Of a stretch of DNA of 64,000 nucleotides, positions 27,998-36,789 are shown one piece after another. The stretch is from NCBI RefSeq assembly GCF_024347095.1, contig NZ_AP024904.1, positions 434,001-498,000 on the forward strand, written 5' to 3'. A program made the translations under genes and the position numbers. Under the pieces are notes generated by a model. It was not told the DNA's origin, made no database searches, and saw only the letters and a program-made list of their open reading frames with translations. This stretch comes from Vibrio rhizosphaerae. GTDB lineage: Bacteria; Pseudomonadota; Gammaproteobacteria; Enterobacterales; Vibrionaceae. The stretch's first letter is position 1. Each line of letters begins with the position of its first letter.

Positions 27998-28540
27998 ATG
28001 AGCACTGATGTTAAAAACTATAATCTTGTCGCTAGGAGCATACATTGGCTATCGGCAATCGTTATTGTGGGAATGTTTGCTGTTGGTGTCTGGATGGTTG
28101 ATCTGTCTTACTACAGCACTTGGTATCATGAGGCACCTTTCTTACATAAATCGGTCGGGATACTTGTGGCACTTTTAACCATTTTCCGTGTGATTTGGAA
28201 AGCCTCAACCGTCTCACCAAAAGTGACAGGGTCTCGTTTTGAAAAAATTGCATCGAAAGCAGTTCACCACACGATGTATCTAGATTTGTTCGTTATCTTT
28301 GTCTCCGGCTATTTGATTTCTACAGAAGATGGTCGCGGGATTGATGTATTTAACTGGTTTACGATTCCCGGCGCCGGAGCGCTCTTTGAAGGGCAGGCTG
28401 ATCTCGCAGGCGTTGTTCACAAAATCGCAGCTTGGACATTGATCATTATGGTCGTTTTGCATGTCTTAGCTGCCCTACAACACCACTTTATTTCCAAAGA
28501 TGATACATTACGAAAAATGATAGGAGCATCTAAATCATGA
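27998..28540 (+). CDS. Cytochrome b561 family protein
   Basis: 180 residues with four membrane helices and di-heme histidines in the expected places (SIHWLSAIVIVGMF, APFLHKSVGILVAL, HHTMYLDLFVIFVSGY, VHKIAAWTLIIMVVLHVLAALQHHF). This is the prokaryotic b561 (YceJ/CybB) group, which moves electrons between the quinone pool and periplasmic acceptors such as superoxide. GGGCAGATATG provides the start. Its stop overlaps the yceI start by 4 bp, the usual yceJ-yceI arrangement, which ties it to isoprenoid-quinone handling. Confidence 0.92.
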   Translation: MSTDVKNYNLVARSIHWLSAIVIVGMFAVGVWMVDLSYYSTWYHEAPFLHKSVGILVALLTIFRVIWKASTVSPKVTGSRFEKIASKAVHHTMYLDLFVIFVSGYLISTEDGRGIDVFNWFTIPGAGALFEGQADLAGVVHKIAAWTLIIMVVLHVLAALQHHFISKDDTLRKMIGASKS

Positions 28541-29106
28541 AAAAGGCATTACTCGCAACAGGGTTGGCATTGACGACAACTTTATCTTTTGGCGCAATGG
28601 CTGCCGATTATGTTATCGACACAGAAGGGGGCCACGCATCGATTAACTTCACCGTGAGTCATTTGGGATACAGTTATATTCAGGGACGTTTTAATCGTTT
28701 TGACGGAACATTCTCTTATGATCCGAAGAATATCACCGCATCAAAGGTTGAGGTTAAAGTCGATACCACTTCTTTGGATTCAAACCACGCGGAGCGAGAT
28801 AAGCACATTCGCGGCGGAGAATTTATTGATGCAGGCAAATATTCGACTGCAACGTTTAAAAGCACCAGTATTGAAGATCAAGGTGATGGTGAGTTCACGA
28901 TCAATGGCGATTTGACTTTGCACGGGCAGACTAAACCGATCAGCATTGATGCAGAACTGATTGGTGCGGGTCCTGATCCATGGGGCGGTGAGCGTGCTGG
29001 TTTTGAAGGCACGACAACACTACAGTTATCTGACTTTGGTATCAAAGCCATGGACATGGTTGAAACTGTGGATATGCAGCTTTATGTAGAAGGTATTAAA
29101 AAGTAA
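28537..29106 (+). CDS. yceI: YceI-family periplasmic lipid-binding protein
   Basis: 189 residues. Signal peptide about 1-22 (LLATGLALTTTLSFGAMAA). The mature protein is an extended lipocalin-like barrel: DYVIDTEGGHASINFTVSHLGYSYIQGRFNRFDGTFSYDP, KVDTTSLDSNHAERDKHIRGGEFIDAGKYSTATFKST, LTLHGQTKPISIDAEL. YceI proteins bind polyisoprenoids; E. coli YceI is induced by high pH and osmotic stress. It is translated together with the b561 gene and ends at a terminator. Confidence 0.94.
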   Translation: MKKALLATGLALTTTLSFGAMAADYVIDTEGGHASINFTVSHLGYSYIQGRFNRFDGTFSYDPKNITASKVEVKVDTTSLDSNHAERDKHIRGGEFIDAGKYSTATFKSTSIEDQGDGEFTINGDLTLHGQTKPISIDAELIGAGPDPWGGERAGFEGTTTLQLSDFGIKAMDMVETVDMQLYVEGIKK

Positions 29107-29132
29107 GCTGCTGTCAGTCATACTGAACAATA

Positions 29133-29160
29133 AAAGCCTCTCATCTGAGAGGCTTTGTTG
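29133..29160 (+). terminator. Rho-independent terminator after yceI
   Basis: Stem AAAGCCTCTCA at 29133-29143 with its complement at 29146-29156 and a two-base loop, followed by TTTGTTG. It lies between convergent yceI and focA. Confidence 0.75.
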
Positions 29161-29183
29161 ATTGGGGCGTATTTTAAAAATGT

Positions 29184-30074
29184 TTAGGCATCATTTTTAA
29201 CAGCTTTATGGTCCACCGCGGTTGTTTTTCCCTGATTCGGACGGCTGAATACAAACCAGTTACCTAATCCGACCAGGAAAGCACCTCCGACAATATTGCC
29301 CAGAGTGACAGGGATCAGATTGGCAAATATAAAGTGGGAAATCGTCAGATCAGCATATTGAGTGGCATCTGTACCGATGGCATGCCAGAACGTATCCGGC
29401 GCAAATGTTTGAATTGCAATCCCTAAGGGCACCATAAACATATTGGCGACACAGTGTTCAAACCCTGAAGAAACAAACAGGGCAACAGGTAAGATGGTCA
29501 TCATGGCTTTGGTTGCTGCATTTTTTGAACTGAATGTTAACCAAACCGCGAGACAAACCAACAAGTTACATAATATACCGAGCGTGAAAGCTTGAATGAA
29601 TGTGTGGTGAAGTTTGTGTTGCGCGATATTGAGTGCATTGAGGCCCCATAGTCCGTGAGCACTACCGTACAAACCGGAAGCCATGATTAAGACTAACAGC
29701 AACATGGCACCTAAAAAGTTACCGATATAAACTTTGCCCCAAATCGTCAGCATCTGAGTGGTGTTTACTTGTCGGTTTGCCCGGGCGAGAATCGTGAGTA
29801 CCGAACTGGTAAAAAGCTCTCCGCCACAAATGACCACCAGAATCAGGCCCAGACTGAAAGCAATCCCACCGGCTAGTTTTGCCAAGCCCCAAGGAATGTC
29901 TGCAGAGCCTGTTGTGACTGTAATATAAAACACAAAAGCAAGCCCGATGAACAGGCCAGCCATCATCCCGAGTCCTAAAATCGTCCCTGTTGATTTCTTG
30001 GTCTTACTGTGTGCGTAATGTTCTGCTTCAACCATCATTTCAGCAGGCGTTAAGTAATCGGTATTGTTCGCCAT
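29184..30074 (-). CDS. focA: Formate/nitrite transporter, FocA type
   Basis: About 296 residues with six membrane helices. Very close to FocA throughout: LAFVFYITVTTGSADIPWGLAKLAGGIAFSLGLILVVICGGELFTSSVLTILARANRQVN, the HHTFIQAFTLGILCNLLVCLAVW segment with the central pore His, PVALFVSSGFEHCVANMFMVPLGIAIQTFAPDTFW and LIPVTLGNIVGGAFLVGL. FocA is a pentameric channel for formate. Here it is not next to pflB, and a LysR gene diverges from it. The ATG at 30074 has GGAGAG upstream; the 8-codon extension is unnecessary. Confidence 0.92.
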   Translation of the reverse strand: MANNTDYLTPAEMMVEAEHYAHSKTKKSTGTILGLGMMAGLFIGLAFVFYITVTTGSADIPWGLAKLAGGIAFSLGLILVVICGGELFTSSVLTILARANRQVNTTQMLTIWGKVYIGNFLGAMLLLVLIMASGLYGSAHGLWGLNALNIAQHKLHHTFIQAFTLGILCNLLVCLAVWLTFSSKNAATKAMMTILPVALFVSSGFEHCVANMFMVPLGIAIQTFAPDTFWHAIGTDATQYADLTISHFIFANLIPVTLGNIVGGAFLVGLGNWFVFSRPNQGKTTAVDHKAVKNDA

Positions 30075-30263
30075 ATGGGCTCTCCAGATATAACTCATAG
30101 CGTTTAAATTGTGTGCTACAGCACATTCCTGTGCGTAGATTACCTAATTTTACACCATACGGTAAATCGGTAATTCTGAATATAACTATCAATTTGATTG
30201 ATAGTTGTTGATACGCCCGTAAAATAAAGCCGATGATGGATGCAGAGTGAGTGATGAGTCACG

Positions 30264-31169
30264 GTGAAATATACATTAAAACAGATAGCTGTCTTTGATG
30301 CGATTGCAGAATACGGCAGTGTCAGTCAGGCTGCGGATTACTTGTCTCTGACCCAGTCTGCGACCAGTATGTCTTTGTCGCAGCTGGAAAAAATTCTGGG
30401 CCGTTCTTTATTTGAACGGCAGGGCAAACAGATGCGACTGACTCACTGGGGCAAATGGCTGCGACCACGGGCCAGACGTTTACTGCAAGATGCCCGACAA
30501 ATCGAGTCCGGTTTTGTGGATTTACAGGGTATCAGCGGTGATTTGACACTGTCCGCCAGCCAGACACCGGCAGAACATCTGTTGCCGGAATTGATTAGTC
30601 TGTTGGACCATCATTACCCTGACGTCCGGATCAAAGTCAGTGTCAAAAGCTCACATAATGTGATTGAAGATGTTCTCAACTACCGCAGTGATTTAGGGAT
30701 TATTGAAGGCCGTTGTGATGATCATCGTTTATGTCAGACCATCTGGTGTAGTGACCAGCTGATCATTGTTGCCGCGCCCGATCACCCCTATGCAAATTTG
30801 TCCTCTGTCAGTTTCGAATTACTGGCGCAAGCGCGCTGGGTGTTGAGAGAGCCCGGTTCGGGGACCCGAATGGTGTTTGAAAGTGCCATTCATCCTCATG
30901 TTCCTCAGTTGGATGTCTGGCGTGAGTATGATTTCGTGCCGTTGCTGTGCAGTCTGACAGCCCATTCAGATTATTTGACCTGCTTACCGTATCTTGAAGT
31001 GAAACCGTTAATTGAAAGTAATCAGTTAGTTGCTTTGAATGTTCCGGCATTGAAGATGGATCGGAGTCTGTCTTTTATCTGGCGTGCCGATGTTGGTGAA
31101 CATCCATTAATTGACTGTATCAGGGCCACAGGCCTGCACATGGTTGAAGGGCGCTCTCTGCTGCGATAA
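30264..31169 (+). CDS. LysR-family transcriptional regulator (YeiE/CbbR-like)
   Basis: 301 residues, starting with GTG. HTH at about 5-62 (FDAIAEYGSVSQAADYLSLTQSATSMSLSQLEKILGRSLFERQGKQMRLTHWG), effector domain with LTLSASQTPAEHLLPELISLLDHHYPDVRIKVSVKSSHNVIEDVLNYRSDLGIIEG and the REPGSGTRMVFE loop shared by CysB/CbbR/YeiE types, which usually sense small anions or sugar phosphates. Divergent orientation to focA with a 190-bp gap makes focA a likely target; the effector is not known. Confidence 0.9.
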   Translation: MKYTLKQIAVFDAIAEYGSVSQAADYLSLTQSATSMSLSQLEKILGRSLFERQGKQMRLTHWGKWLRPRARRLLQDARQIESGFVDLQGISGDLTLSASQTPAEHLLPELISLLDHHYPDVRIKVSVKSSHNVIEDVLNYRSDLGIIEGRCDDHRLCQTIWCSDQLIIVAAPDHPYANLSSVSFELLAQARWVLREPGSGTRMVFESAIHPHVPQLDVWREYDFVPLLCSLTAHSDYLTCLPYLEVKPLIESNQLVALNVPALKMDRSLSFIWRADVGEHPLIDCIRATGLHMVEGRSLLR

Positions 31170-31284
31170 ATGTTGACGTTTAGTTCGTCGACAAATCATA
31201 CATGAATAAGTGGCAGTGAAATAAGCCGTATTTAAATAAACCATATCTGAATAAACAGTACCTAAGCTAAGCAACACAATCACG

Positions 31285-32919
31285 TCAGATATTGCTATTG
31301 GCCATGGTGACAATCCGTTTTAGTGTGCGTCTGAGTTCTGATGGAATACAGGTTACCCCTCGTTGCTCACAATAGGAGACGATTGCGAGTGCTAAATCCG
31401 GTTTTGCATATTTTTTGAGTACCCGCATGACCACTTTTTTGGCGGGAATCGGGTGGTCGTGCGGGATTCTGAGCATATCTTTAAAGAAAAACTCGAAACC
31501 GTTGTTATATAAGAAGTGTTCGATATCGCGATCCGGCAGTTCGGTCAAACGGTGTAATATCTGATCATGTTCCAGTTGAGAGCGGACAGCCGCAGCATAT
31601 TTCTTGCCCGCAGCATCACCGTCAGTCACCACATGCCAGTCGATCCCGAATGCTTTCGCAACTTTTATTAATGATTTGAGACCGGATTGCGCAAATTCGA
31701 TGATCTGTATTCCTTCAGCCATCAAGTCATAGCCACACTGACGAGCCAGTTCACTGAATAACCAGACTTCCGTCTCTCCCTCCACTAATAACCAGCAGCG
31801 AGCAAATAACGCACTGGAGCGATGGAAACGAATATGGAAACCAATGCGACGCAGATCGTCCTGAGATAACATTTTTTCCGGGACAGACATCGCCTTGGTC
31901 CGGTCTGTCATTCTGACCAGTCGCCGGATTGAGTAGAGTGGGACGGCTGCAAGTAATTCACCACTGTTGGTTGTGAGTATTTTTTGCATTGGCAGCAGTT
32001 GTAGAATGGTCCAGGCCCTTGCCAGATGAGTCGGGTGCAATCGGCCCTCCGGATCTTCAATGATCAGAATCGGTCTTGCACAGCGGCGGAGATCGGTCGG
32101 ACCTTTGGCTTGTAGATATGCATTCAGCAAGCGCATTAACAGTAGACGGCTCTGACGATTTTTGGTCTCTTCAATATATTGAATGAAGGTTTTTTCTGAT
32201 GTGGGAGGGGCATAAACCAGACTGGTTCTCTCAAACATCGGTTTCTTTTTACCCCGGCTTTTAAATGAGAAATAATGTTCAACCAGTGAATTCATTGCAT
32301 TGAGGCTGCTTTTGATTTCCCCTTTATTGACATGTCCGGGGGTTGCCAGCAAGCGGCGACAGGTATTGTCGATTCTTTTCTCTATTCTGGCATTCTTACT
32401 GTGATTGTTGCCGTTTGTTGATTCTCCGACATACCGGGAATCCCGGAGTCGTATGACAGGATGAAGGCTACTTAGCTCTTGAGCAAGTTTTTCTGAATGG
32501 TGCAGTTTGAGCGGTTCACCCTCCTGATTAAGAAAGTGATGAACGGTTGTGATTCGATCATGTTCCCGGGTACCGCTGATCCGATAAATGATCCGGCTGA
32601 GTCCCCGAGGGGCGGGTTGCCAGATCGGCTTGAGTTTACGGTATCGGCCGGATTTCGGCTCATTTTTCTCCGTTGTAATAAAACAGAGCACGATTTGCAG
32701 ATGTTGGGTCTGTGGTTGAGAAACCGCGTAGTTGACATGAAAATCCTGCAGTAAAAAGTGATATAGACTACCGTCAGGCGGGAGAGCAATACTGAGTGCA
32801 TCCAGCAGTGAAGACTTTCCCCAAGTGTTTTCTCCGATTAAAGTGGTGAGCGCTTCTAAACTCAGCGATAAACGGCGGATTCCTCGGAAGCCGGATATTT
32901 CGACTCGCTCTAAATGCAT
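31285..32919 (-). CDS. ybjD: YbjD-type OLD-family ATP-dependent nuclease
   Basis: About 544 residues, same size and order as E. coli YbjD. AAA/SMC-like ATPase N-terminus: MHLERVEISGFRGIRRLSLSLEALTTLIGENTWGKSSLLDAL, with Walker A GENTWGKS at 29-36; later LIIEDPEGRLHPTHLARAW (Walker B) and TTNSGELLAAVP. The C-terminal Toprim nuclease has CWLLVEGETEVWLFSELARQCGY, IEFAQSGLKSLIKVAKAFGIDWHVVTDGDAAGKKYAAAVRSQL. The Glu and the DGDxxG acidic residues are intact, so it should bind metal. ATGs at 32925 and 32919 are both possible; the second matches the E. coli start. Cellular role is unclear; stand-alone class 2-like OLD, with no adjacent UvrD/helicase partner of a Gabija system. Confidence 0.88.
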   Translation of the reverse strand: MHLERVEISGFRGIRRLSLSLEALTTLIGENTWGKSSLLDALSIALPPDGSLYHFLLQDFHVNYAVSQPQTQHLQIVLCFITTEKNEPKSGRYRKLKPIWQPAPRGLSRIIYRISGTREHDRITTVHHFLNQEGEPLKLHHSEKLAQELSSLHPVIRLRDSRYVGESTNGNNHSKNARIEKRIDNTCRRLLATPGHVNKGEIKSSLNAMNSLVEHYFSFKSRGKKKPMFERTSLVYAPPTSEKTFIQYIEETKNRQSRLLLMRLLNAYLQAKGPTDLRRCARPILIIEDPEGRLHPTHLARAWTILQLLPMQKILTTNSGELLAAVPLYSIRRLVRMTDRTKAMSVPEKMLSQDDLRRIGFHIRFHRSSALFARCWLLVEGETEVWLFSELARQCGYDLMAEGIQIIEFAQSGLKSLIKVAKAFGIDWHVVTDGDAAGKKYAAAVRSQLEHDQILHRLTELPDRDIEHFLYNNGFEFFFKDMLRIPHDHPIPAKKVVMRVLKKYAKPDLALAIVSYCEQRGVTCIPSELRRTLKRIVTMANSNI

Positions 32920-33108
32920 AGGCATTTTCCCAGAGTTATAACACTTATCGTAAGAATAATATAAAAAGTCAGAAATACGAGTTACTTACATCACAGATGG
33001 TGAATGTTGGTGAGGGATGTCGCTTGAGAGACGAAAAAGTTTCGAACTCTATTTCACAAATGGAGATGAATCTGTCATGCTTTTCCCTCCATGATATGAA
33101 AACAAACA

Positions 33109-34842
33109 ATGCTTGAGTCTATGCATCACCAGCCACTATCAATCACCATTGCACACTTGAACGACACTCACTCATACTTTGAGCCTTCATCATTGCAACT
33201 TGCAATGACCGTACATCAGGATGAGATTTCACCGTATGTCAGTGCGGGGGGATTCGCCCGGATTGCAACGCGTGTCGGTCAGCTGAAAGATGAGGCCCAC
33301 AGGGGTGGCCGTCCTTTTTTATTTCTGCATGGCGGAGATTGTTTTCAGGGCACATTATATTTCTCCTTATTTAAAGGTGAAGCGAATGCCACATTGCTCA
33401 ATGCGTTAGGGATTGACGCGATGGTGTTGGGCAATCATGAACTGGACTTGGGGAATGAACCTGTCGCCCGGTTTGTCCGGAAGATTAACTTTCCGCTGTT
33501 AGCGGGAAACTGGGATCTGAGTCAGGAGCTGGCCGACAAGCCATATCGACTTGCAGAACAAAGTAATGTGTATCGATATGATGTCCAACAACGCACCGCC
33601 CAATGGCTGGTGCGGGAATATCAACAAGATGCTGTTGCTATCTTCGGGCTCTCACTAGATCGGATGGATGATATCTCCAACCCAGATGCTGACACCCCAT
33701 TTGTGACGGCGCTGGATGTTGCCCGCAACACCGTCGATGCAATTCGGAACAGTGGTATCAATAAGATTATTTTACTCAGCCACCTCGGCTATGAGATGGA
33801 CAAACAGCTTGCCGAGGCGGTGAGTGGTATCAGCTTGATTATTGGCGGGCATAGCCATGTTTTACAAGGTGACTTTTCAGAGATTGGACTGGGTGCTGCC
33901 GATCCATATGGGATCAAAGTGGGAGATACCCATATCGTACAGTCCGGATGCCATGCGCTGGCGCTGGGACACTGCCATGTTGACTTTGATGCTACGGGCA
34001 AAGTTGTGCGTTTTCAGGGCAAGAATGAGTTGTTAATTGGCCGACGTTTGTTTGTCGATGCTGCCAGACAGTCTCCCGGCAGTGACTGGCGGCACCAACA
34101 TGCCTGCGATTATCTGGAACAACACCCGCTGGTTCATGTGTGCCGCAAGGATCCCCAAATTCAGGAGATATTGAATCGTCATTACCTACCGGTGGTGCGG
34201 CAGCAGCAAACCAAAGCCGTCGTTCGCCTGACACAACCTTTATTTCACACCCGGATTCCCGGAGACAACGGCGGCAGCGAAATAGCCCCATTGGTGGCCC
34301 GTTCATTTTTTCATGCGATGCGTAAGCGAGAGCATCCGGTTCAGTTTGCCGTGCACAATGCCGGGGGCGTCCGTTGTTCTCTGCCGAGCGGTGTGCTGAC
34401 CGTTGCCGACATTGCCGGTCAATTATTGCCATTTGCTATTCCTATCGGCGTTTATTACGTCACCGGGGCAACTCTCCGCAGTTTATTGGCTGGTGCGATT
34501 GATAATGCGTTGGGTTATCGGCCAGAAAGTACCGGGACGGGCAGTTATCCTTATTGTTATGGTCTGGATTTCCAATATCAGGCCGACATGCCACCAGAAG
34601 AGCGGATTCAGGCATTGAAGATTTATCAGGATGGTCACTGGACATTTGTTGATGATTCAACGGTTTATTGCGGAACATCATCGGCTTATACCATGAAAGG
34701 GAAAGAAGGTTATGAAGCAATCCTTGGTATGGTCCGGCCCGGTATCGTGTCGAATGTGTCAATGGCTGATGCTTTGATCGAGATGTTTGAGGATAAACCT
34801 GAGTGGCTTGAAGCCTCTGTTGAAGCGCAGTTTATCAGCTAA
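33109..34842 (+). CDS. Cytoplasmic bifunctional metallophosphatase/5'-nucleotidase
   Basis: 577 residues, two domains. Calcineurin-like metallophosphatase (about 10-300): HLNDTHSYFEP, FLHGGDCFQGTLYF, LGNHELDLGNEPVARF, ILLSHLGYEMDKQLAE, IIGGHSHVL, holding the dimetal ligands. C-terminal 5'-nucleotidase domain (about 360-560): FAVHNAGGVRCSLPSGVLTVADIAGQLLPF and TSSAYTMKGKEGYEAI. Unlike UshA there is no signal peptide, so it should act on nucleotides or related phosphates inside the cell. The start has no strong ribosome site; an ATG four codons later is possible. Divergent from ybjD. Confidence 0.9.
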   Translation: MLESMHHQPLSITIAHLNDTHSYFEPSSLQLAMTVHQDEISPYVSAGGFARIATRVGQLKDEAHRGGRPFLFLHGGDCFQGTLYFSLFKGEANATLLNALGIDAMVLGNHELDLGNEPVARFVRKINFPLLAGNWDLSQELADKPYRLAEQSNVYRYDVQQRTAQWLVREYQQDAVAIFGLSLDRMDDISNPDADTPFVTALDVARNTVDAIRNSGINKIILLSHLGYEMDKQLAEAVSGISLIIGGHSHVLQGDFSEIGLGAADPYGIKVGDTHIVQSGCHALALGHCHVDFDATGKVVRFQGKNELLIGRRLFVDAARQSPGSDWRHQHACDYLEQHPLVHVCRKDPQIQEILNRHYLPVVRQQQTKAVVRLTQPLFHTRIPGDNGGSEIAPLVARSFFHAMRKREHPVQFAVHNAGGVRCSLPSGVLTVADIAGQLLPFAIPIGVYYVTGATLRSLLAGAIDNALGYRPESTGTGSYPYCYGLDFQYQADMPPEERIQALKIYQDGHWTFVDDSTVYCGTSSAYTMKGKEGYEAILGMVRPGIVSNVSMADALIEMFEDKPEWLEASVEAQFIS

Positions 34843-34920
34843 TTTTTATCTCATTTCTCGGTCATGACCATCATGGCATTGTCTTTGCTTATCTGATGAT
34901 GTTGAAATAACCTCATCAGT

Positions 34921-34928
34921 GGGGAGGG
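34921..34928 (+). other. KOPS-like octamer (FtsK orientation)
   Basis: GGGGAGGG matches GGGNAGGG and points toward dif. It also forms the ribosome site of the 31-residue peptide at 34932, so it may be conserved for that reason. Confidence 0.35.
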
Positions 34929-34931
34929 AAT

Positions 34932-35027
34932 ATGCGGTATAAAGATTGGTTTGATGCGCTGGTGGTTGTCAGTTGGGTGAGTATCTGGACGTTACTGGTT
35001 TATTTTTTACCCTATTCAGCTGCTTAA
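34932..35027 (+). CDS. 31-residue single-span membrane peptide
   Basis: A short gene with an excellent ribosome site (GGGGAGGGAAT before ATG) that ORF callers with length cut-offs miss. Translation: MRYKDWFDALVVVSWVSI followed by WTLLVYFLPYSAA and a TAA stop. A charged N-terminus and one 20-residue hydrophobic segment predict a small inner-membrane protein with N-terminus in the cytoplasm. It sits between the 5'-nucleotidase gene and a terminator of its own (35063-35095). No function can be named. Confidence 0.65.
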   Translation: MRYKDWFDALVVVSWVSIWTLLVYFLPYSAA

Positions 35028-35332
35028 ATCAGGCGAGCATTCAAATGGATAAATTGTATCGGGCAGCTATTGTGATGAAACAATAGCTGCTTTGAATATT
35101 TCTTTTCATATTCAATGCATATCGATCGCTATTTTTTGTCTTATTTTCACTGTCCTTAGAATTACCCTTTACAAAATTGGAATCGGCCTCTCATTTTGAT
35201 TAGTATTCTACAAAATCCCCGAAAAAAATATCCAAAAACAGTCAATATCTCATCAATTCTGCTTGCCTAAATAAGTGATCGCTTTAAGATCGGTTCGTTG
35301 TTTTTCATATCTTTGCTAGGTATATAATCATA
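35028..35332. other. Intergenic region before the OmpA-like membrane protein gene
   Basis: Apart from the terminator at 35063-35096 it holds no gene I can support. The A+T-rich stretch from about 35100 to 35330 should carry the promoter of the next gene; a ribosome site for it is weak. Confidence 0.4.
35063..35096 (+). terminator. Terminator after the 31-residue peptide gene
   Basis: Perfect 11-bp stem GCAGCTATTGT (35063-35073) with its complement at 35080-35090, 6-base loop, followed by a T-rich stretch (TTTGAATATTTCTTTT). It marks the end of a short independent transcript and supports the peptide gene. Confidence 0.65.
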
Positions 35333-36685
35333 ATGACTACACAAAAAATAAGTGAATCTATCTCCGTTATTTCTAAGGTTGGTTTTTTTCTCGGTGCAGT
35401 AATAATACTGATATATTGCTCAATGATTGGATTCTATCCTCAAGGCCTGACATTAGGCGATGGGGCATTCATTGGCTTCGTGTTTCTCTCCTTCGGGTTC
35501 TTAGCCGCATTATTTATCTTTCTGTTTTCGATCTCGTCCTTGTCATTGGTTAATGCGCTGATTTTTCTGTTTCGGCTCCCGTCGTTTATCGTGAAAACAT
35601 TGTCGATGACCAAGAAAGAGAAGCATCTGCGTGGCATGGTGTTTGGCGGGATGATCAAAAACTTTATTAAAGATCATCACATCGGTTCGATCTCTTTCTT
35701 GGGATTGATCTGGTTGTTTCCGCTGATTTATCTGCTTTGTCAATACGCAACGGTTAGGGATTCAGACTGGTTTGCAACCCTCTTCATGTTCACACCGCTA
35801 TTTTACTGTGGTATTGCTTGTAAGATGTATCTCAATCATAAAGAGAAGAATATTTTTAATAGTTTGGTCACGCTATTTATTTTATTGACACCCTTTATGG
35901 TTGTGCCCGGATTATTTAAACATACCCTATATACCGCAATGGAAAATATGGGTGTCAGGGACAGCCATGTTTCACTTTATATTGATAATCAGTATGTTCC
36001 ACTTATCAATAATGTTATCAGTAAAAATGATTTGAGTGACTATCAAATCACCACCGTTGATGACAATTTCAGTAAAATTGATAATGTCGATGTTATTTTT
36101 ACCGGAGCCGGAAACCGAAGTCTTCTCCGATTGGCTGATAAACGGGTGTCTATCGATTTTGTCTTACCGTCTGATGCATTTTATACTGAAAAATCTCATT
36201 TGAATCATGATTTAAATAGTCTGATTGCTGCTATTCAAGCCAATAGTTCCGATGCGTTTCAACAAAATAAGGTCTCATTTGATTACCATCATATGGTGCT
36301 CGATTTTGGTTCGTATGGCTATTTTAAAGTCGGTGAATATACGGTTTCACCTCGGTTTGAAACCGCGATTACATCAACCCTGAATCCATTATTTGATGTC
36401 TTGTCGCGATATCCTGATCAAATTAAATCTCTGGAAGTAATTGGTTTATCCAGTCAGGAATGGAAGGGATCAAAAGACGATTTGGATGCATACAAGTATA
36501 ATTATGATCTGTCTGTGAAAAGAGCGTTAGCCGTGTCTAATGTCCTGTTTGAGAGTGAGATGTTACAGCCATACGGGCAGTGGTTGAGTGATAAACTCGT
36601 GATTCGGGGTGAGTTGTCTCAACAAGATGGACGGGATAAGAAATCAGATCGAAGAGTTATCATTCAATTGAATTTGAAGCATTAA
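35333..36685 (+). CDS. Polytopic membrane protein with OmpA-like C-terminal domain
   Basis: 450 residues. Residues about 10-210 contain five to six membrane segments (VGFFLGAVIILIYCSMIGF, GAFIGFVFLSFGFLAALFIFLFSI, LVNALIFLFRL, ISFLGLIWLFPLIYLLCQY, WFATLFMFTPLFYCGI, FNSLVTLFILLTPFMVVPGL). A soluble region follows (about 215-330, with VDVIFTGAGNRSLLRLADKRVSIDFVLP). The last 110 residues resemble an OmpA/MotB peptidoglycan-binding domain: FETAITSTLNPLFDVLSRYPDQIKSLEVIGLSS, the YDLSVKRALAVSNVLF helix and DKKSDRRVIIQLNL. The topology would place the C-terminus in the periplasm on cell wall. The combination is not one I can name. Confidence 0.8.
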   Translation: MTTQKISESISVISKVGFFLGAVIILIYCSMIGFYPQGLTLGDGAFIGFVFLSFGFLAALFIFLFSISSLSLVNALIFLFRLPSFIVKTLSMTKKEKHLRGMVFGGMIKNFIKDHHIGSISFLGLIWLFPLIYLLCQYATVRDSDWFATLFMFTPLFYCGIACKMYLNHKEKNIFNSLVTLFILLTPFMVVPGLFKHTLYTAMENMGVRDSHVSLYIDNQYVPLINNVISKNDLSDYQITTVDDNFSKIDNVDVIFTGAGNRSLLRLADKRVSIDFVLPSDAFYTEKSHLNHDLNSLIAAIQANSSDAFQQNKVSFDYHHMVLDFGSYGYFKVGEYTVSPRFETAITSTLNPLFDVLSRYPDQIKSLEVIGLSSQEWKGSKDDLDAYKYNYDLSVKRALAVSNVLFESEMLQPYGQWLSDKLVIRGELSQQDGRDKKSDRRVIIQLNLKH

Positions 36686-36714
36686 TTTGATATCAACCAT
36701 TTGATGTCAACAAA

Positions 36715-36756
36715 CAAAAGCCCCCGGCATCAGCGTCTGATGCCGGGGGCTTTTTA
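36715..36756. terminator. Strong bidirectional terminator
   Basis: A 14-bp stem built on AGCCCCCGGCATCA (36719-36732) and its complement, preceded by AAAA and followed by TTTTT. It separates convergent genes and should act both ways. Confidence 0.92.
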
Positions 36757-36789
36757 CAAACTGAGCTGAATGAAATCAGCAAAATCGGG

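Noticed and set aside
31285..32919. Gabija defence system
   Set aside because: The second component, a UvrD-like helicase, is not adjacent; the protein follows YbjD over full length.
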